DNA from: Geobacter sp.
Lineage (GTDB): Bacteria; Desulfobacterota; Desulfuromonadia; Geobacterales; Geobacteraceae
DNA: 41,304 nucleotides
NCBI GenBank assembly: GCA_016177775.1
Contig: JACOUQ010000028.1
Span: forward strand, 1 to 41,304
Direction: 5' to 3'
Below are positions 18,819 to 26,129 of the stretch, one piece after another; the first letter of the stretch is position 1; every line of letters begins with the position of its first letter. The position numbers and the translations under genes were made by a program. The notes beneath the pieces are model-generated. The model was not told where the DNA came from and searched no databases. It saw only the letters and a list, made by a program, of their open reading frames with translations.

Positions 18819-20726
18819 CTATTCACCCAAATATGTGTAGGACACCAGCGCCTTGTCCAAGAGCTCCAGGAAATGACTCGTTTCCTCGATTGAAATCTTC
18901 TTGTGCGCCACGCTCTTCTCCAGGGTGTCCCGGACGTGCTTGAGGATCTCCGGCCCCTTGTACTGGACGTACTTGAGGCTCTCCCAGATGACATCGCCCT
19001 GGATCACCGTGTCGATCTTATAGTTCGTCTTCTTGCTGAAGCTGATGTGCACGGCGTTGGTGTCGCCGAACAGGTTGTGCAGGTCCCCCAGGATCTCCTG
19101 GTAGGCACCGATCAGGAAAAAGCCTATGTAGTAGTCCTCGTCCTTGCGGATCTTGTGCAGGGGGAGATACTTGGTCCGGCCGTTCTCGCCGACGAAGCTG
19201 GTGATCTCGCCGTCCGAGTCGCAGGTGATGTCGGCGATGGAGGCCATGACATCCGGCTTCTGGTTAAGCCGCTGGATCGGAACGATGGGGAAGAGCTGGT
19301 CGATCGCCCAGGAGTCCGGAATCGACTGGAAGAGCGAAAAGTTGGCGAAATAGGTCTGGCGAAGGCTCAACTGGAAGTTCTGTAGCTCCTCCGGGATCGG
19401 CTTGATCTTCTCCACGATACCGTTGATCTTCTTGAATATCTTGGTGCAGAGCCACTCGGCGACGGCCCGGTCGTAGAGATTCAGGTAACCGAGGTTGAAG
19501 AGGCTCACCGCCTCCTGGATAAGCTGGAGGGTATCGTGGTAGTCCTCCCGGAGCGAATACCGGTCAAGGCTCTTGTAGATGTCCACCAGCTTCTTTACGG
19601 TTGGAGAAAGCTTCTCCGCCTGGTCGAGTATCTCCTCGAAGTCGGGCATCAGGTTCTGGGTGTTGGTGTGCAGGGCATTGGTCACCAGCACCGAATAGTG
19701 GGCAACAACCGCCCGTCCCGATTCGGATATGATGTTCGGGCAGGGGACACCTGCCTCGTCGCAGATGTTCTTTACCTGGTAGACTACGTCGTTGGCGTAT
19801 TCCTCCACGGAGTAGTTGACGCTGGAGAAATAACTCGACTTGGAGCCGTCATAGTCCACCCCCAGTCCGCCGCCAATGTCCACGAAATCCAGGCCCACCC
19901 CCAGCTTTCGCATCTCCGCGTAGATACGGGTCCCCTCGATCAACGCGTTCTTGATCTTGTCGATCTTGGTGATCTGGCTCCCGATGTGGAAGTGGAGGAG
20001 CTTCAGGTTGTCGATCATCTCCTCCTTCTTCAGGATGTCGATGGCGGCGATTATCTCGGAGATCCGGAGGCCGAACTTGGCATCCTCGCCGCCGGAAGTT
20101 GCCCACTTCCCGGTCCCCTTGGAAGAGAGCTTCACCCGTATGCCGAGCTTCGGGGTGATCCCGGCCTTTTTAGCGAGCTTGATTATCTTTTCCAGCTCGA
20201 ACATCTTTTCAACCACGATGGTGATGTCATAGCCGATCTTGGTGGCGTAGAGGACCGTCTCGATGAATTCGCTGTCCTTGTAGCCGTTGCAGATGATGGG
20301 CAGCCCGTTGCCAGTGGCAAAAGAGATGGCCGCCACCAATTCCGCCTTGGAACCGACCTCCAGACCCATGTTGTACTTTTTACCATACCGGGCGATTGCC
20401 TCCACCACCTGGCGCTGCTGGTTCACCTTGATGGGGTAGAAGGTCTGGTATTTGGCAGGGTATTCATTCTCCTGGATGGCGCTCTTGAAGGCCCGGTTTA
20501 TGGCCGCAATCCGCCCTTCCAGTATGTCCATGAAACGAAGCAGGATGGGGGGCTTGATCTTCCGCTTGATCAGGTCGTCCACCAGTGCCCGCAGGTCGAT
20601 GGAGTACTTGGATGTGGGGGAAGGATGCACGCAGACGTTCCCCTTCTTGTTGATTGAGAAGAGGTCGGCGCCCCAGTTGTCGAGGTTGTAAATTTTTGCT
20701 GACTCGTTAATACTCCAGCGTTCCAT
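18819..20726 (-). CDS. speA: Biosynthetic arginine decarboxylase
   Basis: Decarboxylates arginine to agmatine, the entry to putrescine and higher polyamines; PLP-dependent, fold III (alanine racemase-like). The 635-residue length is normal for SpeA. The PLP lysine lies in FYPIKVNQQR (near residue 100); the glycine-rich FVDIGGGLGVDYDG and the C-terminal segment NLFGDTNAVHIS, typical of SpeA, are both present. It is the last gene of the XRE regulator-carboxynorspermidine dehydrogenase-NspC-SpeA run, separated from nspC by a 108-base gap that is mostly a palindromic repeat. Agmatine processing enzymes (AguA/AguB or SpeB) are not in the window. Confidence 0.95.
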   Translation of the reverse strand: MERWSINESAKIYNLDNWGADLFSINKKGNVCVHPSPTSKYSIDLRALVDDLIKRKIKPPILLRFMDILEGRIAAINRAFKSAIQENEYPAKYQTFYPIKVNQQRQVVEAIARYGKKYNMGLEVGSKAELVAAISFATGNGLPIICNGYKDSEFIETVLYATKIGYDITIVVEKMFELEKIIKLAKKAGITPKLGIRVKLSSKGTGKWATSGGEDAKFGLRISEIIAAIDILKKEEMIDNLKLLHFHIGSQITKIDKIKNALIEGTRIYAEMRKLGVGLDFVDIGGGLGVDYDGSKSSYFSSVNYSVEEYANDVVYQVKNICDEAGVPCPNIISESGRAVVAHYSVLVTNALHTNTQNLMPDFEEILDQAEKLSPTVKKLVDIYKSLDRYSLREDYHDTLQLIQEAVSLFNLGYLNLYDRAVAEWLCTKIFKKINGIVEKIKPIPEELQNFQLSLRQTYFANFSLFQSIPDSWAIDQLFPIVPIQRLNQKPDVMASIADITCDSDGEITSFVGENGRTKYLPLHKIRKDEDYYIGFFLIGAYQEILGDLHNLFGDTNAVHISFSKKTNYKIDTVIQGDVIWESLKYVQYKGPEILKHVRDTLEKSVAHKKISIEETSHFLELLDKALVSYTYLGE

Positions 20727-20755
20727 AGGCAGTCACCAGTTTCTTTATTGGTAAT

Positions 20756-20827
20756 GTAGGGGCGCAGCATGCTGCGCCCTTGCTTGCGTCTCTTTCGTAT
20801 GATGGGCGCAGCATGCTGCGCCCCTAC
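20756..20827. repeat. Palindromic repeat element, GTAGGGGCG type, between speA and nspC
   Basis: A perfect 24-base inverted repeat (20756-20779 and 20804-20827) that begins GTAGGGGCG. Each arm itself contains the perfect palindrome GGGCGCAGCATGCTGCGCCC. It is MITE-like in size with no coding potential. A second element with the same ends but a different core lies at 22002-22078. Confidence 0.85.
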
Positions 20828-20834
20828 GAATCAT

Positions 20835-21989
20835 TTACGACAACCTGCTCTTGAAATCCTCGTACCCGAAACTCCGCACCACGCGCAACTCCCCGGTCTC
20901 CGGTTCGAAGGTGCAGATGTGGGGGTGCTGGATGCCGTTGAACATCGTGGTCTTCACCATGGTGTAGTGGGACATGTCCTCGAAAGCCAGGCGGTAGCCC
21001 GGCTTGAGGGGCCGCTCGAACGACCAGTCGCCGATCACATCCCCAGCCAGGCAGGAAGGGCCGCCGAGGCGATAGGTGTACGGCTTGTCGCCGGCATCGA
21101 AGCCGCCGGTTATGCCAGGCCGATACGGCATCTCCAGCACGTCAGGCATGTGGCAGGTGGCTGACACATCGAGGATGGCGATATCCATCTGGTTGTGCAC
21201 CACGTCCAGGACCTCGGAGACCAGGACGCCGGTGCCGATGGCGATTGCCTCCCCAGGCTCCAGGTAGACATCAAGATCGTATTTCCCCTTGAAGTAACTA
21301 ACCAGCTCCACCAGGGCATCGACATCGTACCCCTCACGGGTGATGTGGTGGCCGCCGCCGAGATTGAGCCATTTCATCCGGGGCAGAAACTCGCCGAATT
21401 TCTCCTCGAAGACCGCAGCGGTCCGTTCCAGCGGCTCATAGAGCTGTTCGCACAGTGTGTGAAAGTGAAGCCCCTCCACTCCGTCGAGCAATTTCCCCTC
21501 GAACTCGCGCCGGGGTATGCCAAGGCGCGACTTGGGAGCGCAGGGGTCGTAAATGGCGGTGTGCCCCTCGGAGTGCTCCGGGTTCACCCGCAGGCCGATC
21601 GATACCCTCCCCTTTTCCTTCTCCCAGATCGGGCGAAACCGCTCTAGCTGCGCAAACGAGTTGAAGACCAGGTGATTCGAAATCTCCAGCAGTTCAACGA
21701 CATCGCTCTCCTTGAAGGCGGCGGCGAATGAGTGCACCTCCCGGCCGAACTCCTCCCGCCCCAGCCGCGCCTCCCAGGGGGAGCTTGCGCAGACCCCGTG
21801 CAGGGTCTCCCGGATGACCGGGAAGACGCTCCACATGGCGAAGGCCTTGAGCGCCATCAAAATCTTCGCGCCGCTGCGCCGCTGCACCTGGTCCAGGATG
21901 GCGAGGTTATGACGCAGCCGTCCCAGGTCCACCACATAGGCGGGGGACGGGGCGAGTTCCAGGATTTTGTCGATGTCGATACCGGTCAT
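20835..21989 (-). CDS. nspC: Carboxynorspermidine/carboxyspermidine decarboxylase
   Basis: Decarboxylates carboxyspermidine or carboxynorspermidine to the free triamine. A PLP-dependent fold III enzyme of 384 residues. The PLP lysine sits in ILMALKAFAMW (near residue 48), and WLNLGGGHHIT is the NspC version of the glycine-rich PLP phosphate site. I start at the ATG at 21989 (MTGIDIDKILE); the longer reading frame upstream is made of repeat DNA. It follows the carboxynorspermidine dehydrogenase gene, its pathway partner. With putrescine as acceptor the product would be spermidine; with diaminopropane, norspermidine. Sequence alone does not decide which. Confidence 0.93.
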   Translation of the reverse strand: MTGIDIDKILELAPSPAYVVDLGRLRHNLAILDQVQRRSGAKILMALKAFAMWSVFPVIRETLHGVCASSPWEARLGREEFGREVHSFAAAFKESDVVELLEISNHLVFNSFAQLERFRPIWEKEKGRVSIGLRVNPEHSEGHTAIYDPCAPKSRLGIPRREFEGKLLDGVEGLHFHTLCEQLYEPLERTAAVFEEKFGEFLPRMKWLNLGGGHHITREGYDVDALVELVSYFKGKYDLDVYLEPGEAIAIGTGVLVSEVLDVVHNQMDIAILDVSATCHMPDVLEMPYRPGITGGFDAGDKPYTYRLGGPSCLAGDVIGDWSFERPLKPGYRLAFEDMSHYTMVKTTMFNGIQHPHICTFEPETGELRVVRSFGYEDFKSRLS

Positions 21990-22001
21990 AAAAGAAATCA
22001 A

Positions 22002-22078
22002 TGTAGGGGCGGACCTGTGTGTCCGCCCGGTTTTGGTGGTGTTGCCGACGAGGGCGGACACATGGGTCCGCCCCTACA
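22002..22078. repeat. Palindromic repeat element, GTAGGGGCG type, between nspC and the dehydrogenase
   Basis: Arms of 27 bases (22002-22028 and 22052-22078) pair with two mismatches. The ends TGTAGGGGCG/CGCCCCTACA match the element at 20756-20827, while the core (GGACC...GTCCGCCC) differs. The element supplies the stop codon of the dehydrogenase gene (TAG at 22076-22074). Confidence 0.85.
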
Positions 22079-23267
22079 GAACAGGCCATTCCCCTTCAAC
22101 AACGACCGTCGGCAATCCCATCGGTCCGAGCGTCTCCAGGAACACCTCCGGATCGAACTGCTCCATGTTCCATACCCCCGATTTGTGCCACTTGCCGGTA
22201 AGCATCATAATCCCCCCGACAACCGCCGGTACGCCGGTGGTGTAGCTGATTGCCTGGGACTGGACCTCCTTGTAGCACGCCTCGTGGTCGCAGATGTTGT
22301 AGATGTAGACCTGCTTCCGCTGCCCATCCTTCAGACCGCGGGCGATGACGCCGATGCAGGTCTTCCCCTTGGTCAGGGGGCCGAGGCTCCCCGGATCGGG
22401 GAGGAGCGCCTTGAGGAACTGGATCGGCACGATCTTCTGCCCCTGGAACTGCACCTCGTCGATGCGGGTCATCCCTACGTTCTGCAGCACCTCCAGGTGC
22501 TTGAGGTAGTTGTCGGAGAAGGTCATCCAGAACTGCGCCTTCTTGATGGTAGGGATGTGCTTGACCAGCGACTCCATCTCCTCGTGGTAGAGGCGATAGA
22601 TGTTCATGGGACCGATCCCCGCGGGGAAGTCGAAGACCCGCTTGGTGGAGAGAGGCGGGCTCTCGACGAACTGGCCATTCTCCCAGTGACGGCAGGTGGC
22701 GGTCACCTCCCGAATGTTGATCTCCGGGTTGAAGTTGGTGGCGAACGGCTGGCCATGGGAACCGGCGTTGGCGTCGATGATGTCGAGCTCCTCGATCACG
22801 TCCAGGTACTTCTTGGCCGCCAGGGCGGTATAGACGTTGGTCACGCCCGGATCGAAGCCGGAGCCGAGCAGCGCCATGATCCCAGCCTGTTTAAACTTGT
22901 CCTGGTAAGCCCACTGCCAGGAGTACTCGAACCTGGCGGTGTCGAGGGGCTCGTAGTTGGCGGTATCCAGGTAGTCGACCCCGGTCTCCAGGCAGGCATC
23001 CATGATGTGCAAGTCCTGGTACGGCAGGGCGACGTTGATCACCAGTTTGGGCTGCACCTGCTTGATGAGCGCCACCAACTCGGGGACGTTGTCGGCGTCT
23101 ACCTGGGCGGTCTTGATGCTCCCCCCCAGTTGACTGGCAATGGCGTCGCACTTGCTTTTGGTGCGCGAAGCGAGGGTGATTTCGGAAAAAAAATCGCGCC
23201 TCTGGGCGCATTTGTGGGTGACAACCTGGCCGACGCCGCCGGCCCCTATTATCAGAACTTTGCTCAT
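22074..23267 (-). CDS. Carboxynorspermidine/carboxyspermidine dehydrogenase (saccharopine dehydrogenase family)
   Basis: Reductively condenses aspartate semialdehyde with putrescine or diaminopropane to the carboxylated triamine, using NADPH. The 397-residue protein has an N-terminal Rossmann motif VLIIGAGGVGQVV and the saccharopine dehydrogenase-like body (GVDYLDTANYEP, GSGFDPGVTNVY). The start at 23267 follows AGGAGGAGAC; the longer reading frame upstream runs through repeat DNA. Lysine-pathway saccharopine dehydrogenase is the alternative, but the adjacent nspC and speA decide for polyamines. The final codons are contributed by a repeat element. It is the second gene of the operon. Confidence 0.9.
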   Translation of the reverse strand: MSKVLIIGAGGVGQVVTHKCAQRRDFFSEITLASRTKSKCDAIASQLGGSIKTAQVDADNVPELVALIKQVQPKLVINVALPYQDLHIMDACLETGVDYLDTANYEPLDTARFEYSWQWAYQDKFKQAGIMALLGSGFDPGVTNVYTALAAKKYLDVIEELDIIDANAGSHGQPFATNFNPEINIREVTATCRHWENGQFVESPPLSTKRVFDFPAGIGPMNIYRLYHEEMESLVKHIPTIKKAQFWMTFSDNYLKHLEVLQNVGMTRIDEVQFQGQKIVPIQFLKALLPDPGSLGPLTKGKTCIGVIARGLKDGQRKQVYIYNICDHEACYKEVQSQAISYTTGVPAVVGGIMMLTGKWHKSGVWNMEQFDPEVFLETLGPMGLPTVVVEGEWPVL

Positions 23268-23282
23268 ATCGTCTCCTCCTGG

Positions 23283-23403
23283 GGGATGCGATATTTTCGT
23301 CAGGTCGGCGCACCCGCAGGGAGTCCCGCGGAGGTGTAGCAGCGCTACGTCGCACAAGGAGACTTCCGAGGACTGCGTCGAGATGGCGGAAAGATCGCAT
23401 CCC
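23283..23403. repeat. Structured intergenic element between the regulator and the dehydrogenase
   Basis: The ends form an imperfect inverted repeat of about 20 bases (GGGATGCGAT at 23283 and ATCGCATCCC ending 23403). Inside lie two smaller palindromes, CGCAGGGAGTCCCGCG near 23316 and GTAGCAGCGCTAC near 23336. It fills nearly the whole 138-base gap. It looks like a dispersed REP-type element. Confidence 0.6.
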
Positions 23404-23405
23404 TT

Positions 23406-23954
23406 TCAATAATAAAAAGTAGGCGGCGTTACCACCCACAATATCTTCGCCGGCGTCTTGCCGATATTCTTCACCGCATGCCGCTTGTCCGAGGTGAAGT
23501 AGAAGCATTCGTCCTTTTTCACGGTGTAGACCTTGTCGTCCAGCTTCAGCTGCACCCTTCCCAGCAGAACGAAGCCGAACTCCTCACCTTCGTGGATCGG
23601 CTGCTCATCCATCTCCTCGCCTGGATCGAGGGTTACGAGAACCGGGTCCATTTCCCTGTTCTGGGCACCCGGCACCAGGAGCTCGACCTTCAGCCGGTCT
23701 GACTCGGTGTCAGGTTCCACGCGGGAATCCTTGCCGAAGACGACGGCCTCTTCCTCCCCCACCCCCCGGAAGAATTCCTCCATGCTCACGCCAAAGACAT
23801 CGAGCATATCCTTCAGCGTGGAAATCGAGGGGGATGTGGCATCGTTCTCCAGCTGCGAGATGTATCCCTTGGTAAGGTCCGCGCGGCTTGCCAGCTCTTC
23901 CTGGGTCAGGGAGTTGATCATCCTGAGCCGCTTTAACCTTTCACCGATCTTCAA
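23406..23954 (-). CDS. XRE-family regulator with C-terminal cupin domain
   Basis: A 182-residue transcription regulator. Residues 1-65 form a Cro/C1-type helix-turn-helix (LTQEELASRADLTKGYISQLEN), and residues 110-182 a cupin (PIHEGEEFGFVLLGRVQL, then DECFYFTSDKRHAVKN). This is the PuuR-like layout, often tied to polyamine or amino-acid metabolism. The start is a TTG at 23954 with a strong GGAGGAG ahead; no ATG fits. It heads the polyamine operon, and its own leader holds an array of GTTTAG-type palindromes, so autoregulation is likely. The ligand, perhaps a polyamine, is inferred from context only. Confidence 0.9.
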   Translation of the reverse strand: MKIGERLKRLRMINSLTQEELASRADLTKGYISQLENDATSPSISTLKDMLDVFGVSMEEFFRGVGEEEAVVFGKDSRVEPDTESDRLKVELLVPGAQNREMDPVLVTLDPGEEMDEQPIHEGEEFGFVLLGRVQLKLDDKVYTVKKDECFYFTSDKRHAVKNIGKTPAKILWVVTPPTFYY

Positions 23955-23967
23955 GCACTCCTCCGGA

Positions 23968-24053
23968 GTTTAGCATTTATAAACTTATTGTTTATAAAGT
24001 CAGTTTAGGAATTCTAAACTTTTTGTCAAGCATTAAGTTTAGCATTTCTAAAC
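23968..24053. promoter_or_regulatory. Operator array, GTTTAG-N5-CTAAAC type
   Basis: Four palindromes of the same kind: GTTTAGCATTTATAAAC (23968-23984), TTTATAAAC-N5-GTTTATAAA (23976-23998, perfect), GTTTAGGAATTCTAAAC (24003-24019) and GTTTAGCATTTCTAAAC (24037-24053). All use a 5-base spacer. Further GTTTAT half-sites stand at 24058-24063 and 24085-24090, the last over the -10 box. The sites lie in the leader of the regulator operon, the usual place for XRE autoregulation. Confidence 0.75.
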
Positions 24054-24085
24054 ATTCTGTTTATTTCCAATTAGTGCCGGCGAAG

Positions 24086-24114
24086 TTTATAATATATGCA
24101 AACCCTGATGTCAA
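24086..24114 (-). promoter_or_regulatory. Sigma70-type promoter of the polyamine operon
   Basis: On the minus strand a perfect TTGACA (24114-24109), a 17-base spacer and TATAAA (24091-24086). Transcription would start near 24079 and run through the operator array into the regulator gene. Confidence 0.75.
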
Positions 24115-24217
24115 GGCTTTTTTGGGCGGATACGCAGAGCTGCAATTAGAACAGACTAACCACGATAAAGCATGCGCTGCGACACGAATTGCCAGGCAGA
24201 AAAGCGGGGAAATATCA

Positions 24218-24246
24218 TTGACTTTTCTACGCCAATCCAGTATCTA
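24218..24246 (+). promoter_or_regulatory. Sigma70-type promoter of proC
   Basis: TTGACT (24218-24223), 17 bases, TATCTA (24241-24246). A start near 24253 excludes the ATG at 24246 as the proC start and supports the one at 24288. Confidence 0.6.
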
Positions 24247-24287
24247 TGCAGCAGAAACACCATATCAGGGAATCTGGAGAAGAACAG

Positions 24288-25097
24288 ATGCTGCGGAACA
24301 GGAAAATAGGCTTTATCGGCGGCGGGAATATGGCGGAGGCGATCATCAAGGGGCTTGTTGCCGGCGGCATGGATCCGGCGGCGATCACGGTCGGCGAACC
24401 TTCGACAGAGCGGCAAAAGCACCTGGCAGGCCAATACGGCATTTCAACTACAGCAGAAAATGCCGCAGTGGTTACCGCATGCGACGTCGTCATCCTGGCG
24501 ATAAAGCCTCAAGTCGCCCTGGGGGTGATGGGCGGAGTGGCGTCATATATCCGGGAAGATCAACTCTTCATCTCTATCATGGCCGGGATAGGTACCGCAG
24601 CCATCGAGGAAGCCATCCCGAGAGGAAAGGTGGTGCGGGTCATGCCCAACACTCCGGCCCTTGTGCTGCAAGGCGCTTCGGCCATCTGCTGCGGAAGTCG
24701 GGCAGACGCAGACGACCTTGAACTTACCCGCGCCATATTCGACCGGGTCGGCAAGACCTGGGTGGTGGAAGAAAAGCTGATGGACGCGGTGACCGGCCTT
24801 TCGGGCAGCGGACCGGCCTATGTCTTCACCTTCATCGAGTCCCTCTCCGATGCGGGAGTAAAGAACGGCCTTCCCCGCGATATCGCCACCGGCCTGGCAG
24901 CTCAGACCGTCTTCGGCTCCGCCGCCTTGCTGATGGAGACAGGCGAACACTCGGCCATGCTGCGCGACAGGGTAACCTCACCCGGCGGGACAACCATCGC
25001 CGGGTTGCATCAGCTGGAGGCAAGCGGTTTCCGGGCTGCGGTCATCAACGCCGTGGATGCTGCCACGGCGCGGTCGAAGGAACTGGGGAAAAAGTAG
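24288..25097 (+). CDS. proC: Pyrroline-5-carboxylate reductase
   Basis: Reduces pyrroline-5-carboxylate to proline with NAD(P)H, the last step of proline synthesis. The 269-residue length is typical. The N-terminal Rossmann motif is IGFIGGGNMAEAI, and the C-terminal ProC signature region reads RDRVTSPGGTTIAGL. I start at 24288, with GGAGA nine bases ahead; an ATG 42 bases earlier overlaps the predicted promoter. It is divergent from the polyamine regulator and apparently transcribed alone, ending at a hairpin shared with the convergent deacetylase gene. Confidence 0.95.
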   Translation: MLRNRKIGFIGGGNMAEAIIKGLVAGGMDPAAITVGEPSTERQKHLAGQYGISTTAENAAVVTACDVVILAIKPQVALGVMGGVASYIREDQLFISIMAGIGTAAIEEAIPRGKVVRVMPNTPALVLQGASAICCGSRADADDLELTRAIFDRVGKTWVVEEKLMDAVTGLSGSGPAYVFTFIESLSDAGVKNGLPRDIATGLAAQTVFGSAALLMETGEHSAMLRDRVTSPGGTTIAGLHQLEASGFRAAVINAVDAATARSKELGKK

Positions 25098-25120
25098 CCT
25101 GGAAACGGGAAACGATATAC

Positions 25121-25154
25121 AAAAAGGCCGCCAGGAAATTTCCGGCGGCCTTTT
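25121..25154 (+). terminator. Terminator of proC
   Basis: GGCCGCC (25126-25132) and GGCGGCC (25144-25150) enclose a self-complementary GGAAATTTCC, flanked by AAAAA and TTTT. It works for proC and perhaps for the convergent deacetylase gene. Confidence 0.85.
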
Positions 25155-25220
25155 CACCATTCACCATTCACCATTCACCATTCACCATTCACCATTCACC
25201 ATTCACCATTCACCATTCAC
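25155..25220 (-). repeat. Perfect tandem 7-bp array, nine copies
   Basis: CACCATT is repeated nine times without a mismatch plus three bases. On the minus strand this reads TGAATGG repeated, starting right after the deacetylase stop codon. It fills all the space between that stop and the proC terminator. Since 7 is not a multiple of 3, TGA occurs in all three frames. Confidence 0.97.
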
Positions 25221-25221
25221 A

Positions 25222-26046
25222 TCAGAAAACGATATTCCGCTTCGGCGCGGTTCCTCTGAGGATCTGCTCGAAGGCCTTACCCTGATCGCTGTTAATGAGG
25301 AGATAGCGCGGCAACTTCATGAGGTTATCTGAAGCGGTCGCATGACGCCGCTCGATGGTGAAGGTGGCGACATAACCCATGCTGGCAGCCTTCTTCAGGA
25401 GATAATCGTCGTAGATGCCGTACGGCCAGGCGAGCATCTCCACCTTACTTCCCAGCTCCTTCTCGATCTTCGCTTTGGACTTCCCGAGCTGCATGTCCAC
25501 CGATTTTTCGAACTCCGCAGGGGTCATCTTTCTTTTGTCCTTCTTGAAGTTGGGGTGCCAATAGGTGTGCCCCTGAAAATCGAACAAACCGGTCTTCTTC
25601 AGCTCGCGGATCTGGTCCCAGGTCATGGCATACTTGGCGTTGGAGACGGCTGACGGATAGACGAACACAGTCACCGGCACCTTGTATTTTTTCACCAGCG
25701 GAGCCATATCGGTGTAGACCGACTTGTGTGCATCGTCCTCCACAATGACCACCGACTTGGGAGCAGGAGCGGGACCTTTCTTCTGATACCAGTCCACCAG
25801 CTTACGCAGCGGAATCACAGTGTAGCCATTCTCCTTCAGGTACTTGAGGTGCGCCTCGAAAACCGGCGTGATAATGGTCATACCGTCGGCCACGGTCGGG
25901 CCGAGGCGATGATAGAGGAGGATGGGGACATTCACGCCCTGACTGATGGCGGGTGCATCCTGTTTCAGTTCAGGCTTTGCGGCAAGGGCGGAAAGTGTGG
26001 GGAGAAACAGGAACACCAGCGAGAGAACAAACATGCGCGACTTCAT
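25222..26046 (-). CDS. Secreted polysaccharide deacetylase (NodB family)
   Basis: A 274-residue exported CE4-type deacetylase, likely acting on a cell-wall or exopolysaccharide N-acetyl sugar. It starts with a signal peptide (FVLSLVFLFLPTLSALAA). The NodB metal motif is visible: an Asp pair in VVIVEDDAHKSVY (the usual TFDDG is altered) and HxxxH in GHTYWHPNF. The WPYG motif (EMLAWPYGIYDD) follows. The ATG at 26046 is preceded by GGAGG at 11 bases, and that GGAGG is one arm of a 12-bp hairpin. A TTG six bases earlier is an alternative. It stands alone between convergent proC and yggS upstream. Confidence 0.9.
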   Translation of the reverse strand: MKSRMFVLSLVFLFLPTLSALAAKPELKQDAPAISQGVNVPILLYHRLGPTVADGMTIITPVFEAHLKYLKENGYTVIPLRKLVDWYQKKGPAPAPKSVVIVEDDAHKSVYTDMAPLVKKYKVPVTVFVYPSAVSNAKYAMTWDQIRELKKTGLFDFQGHTYWHPNFKKDKRKMTPAEFEKSVDMQLGKSKAKIEKELGSKVEMLAWPYGIYDDYLLKKAASMGYVATFTIERRHATASDNLMKLPRYLLINSDQGKAFEQILRGTAPKRNIVF

Positions 26047-26050
26047 GAAC

Positions 26051-26085
26051 AAAAAAACCTCCGTGAAATTTTAGGAGGTTTTTTT
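26051..26085 (-). promoter_or_regulatory. Perfect hairpin that sequesters the deacetylase ribosome binding site
   Basis: AAAAAAACCTCC (26051-26062) and GGAGGTTTTTTT (26074-26085) are exact complements around an 11-base loop. On the leftward transcript the GGAGG Shine-Dalgarno (26062-26058) is in the stem, followed by a T-run. It could be a terminator of yggS read-through and a block to translation at once. Confidence 0.75.
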
Positions 26086-26129
26086 ATAGCAAAAATCCTT
26101 GCATCGGGAAACAACTAATCACCGCTCCT

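Larger units (their letters stand above)
23955..24287. other. Divergent control region between the regulator operon and proC
   Basis: No gene lies in these 333 bases. From left to right they hold the regulator's ribosome binding site, the operator array (23968-24053), the leftward promoter (24086-24114), about 100 bases without clear signals, and the rightward proC promoter (24218-24246). Confidence 0.75.

Noticed and set aside
19536..20657. A 373-codon rightward frame opposite speA
   Set aside because: SpeA is unmistakable on the other strand; no start signal or motif supports the opposite frame.
20756..22078. Insertion sequence with transposase
   Set aside because: The elements are under 80 bases with no coding frame; at most they are non-autonomous.
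21732..23339. A 535-codon rightward frame opposite nspC and the dehydrogenase
   Set aside because: It is antisense to two well-supported enzymes, has no motif and no ribosome binding site; high GC makes such frames common.
25155..25220. CRISPR-like array
   Set aside because: The period is 7 bases with no spacers, so it is a simple tandem repeat.
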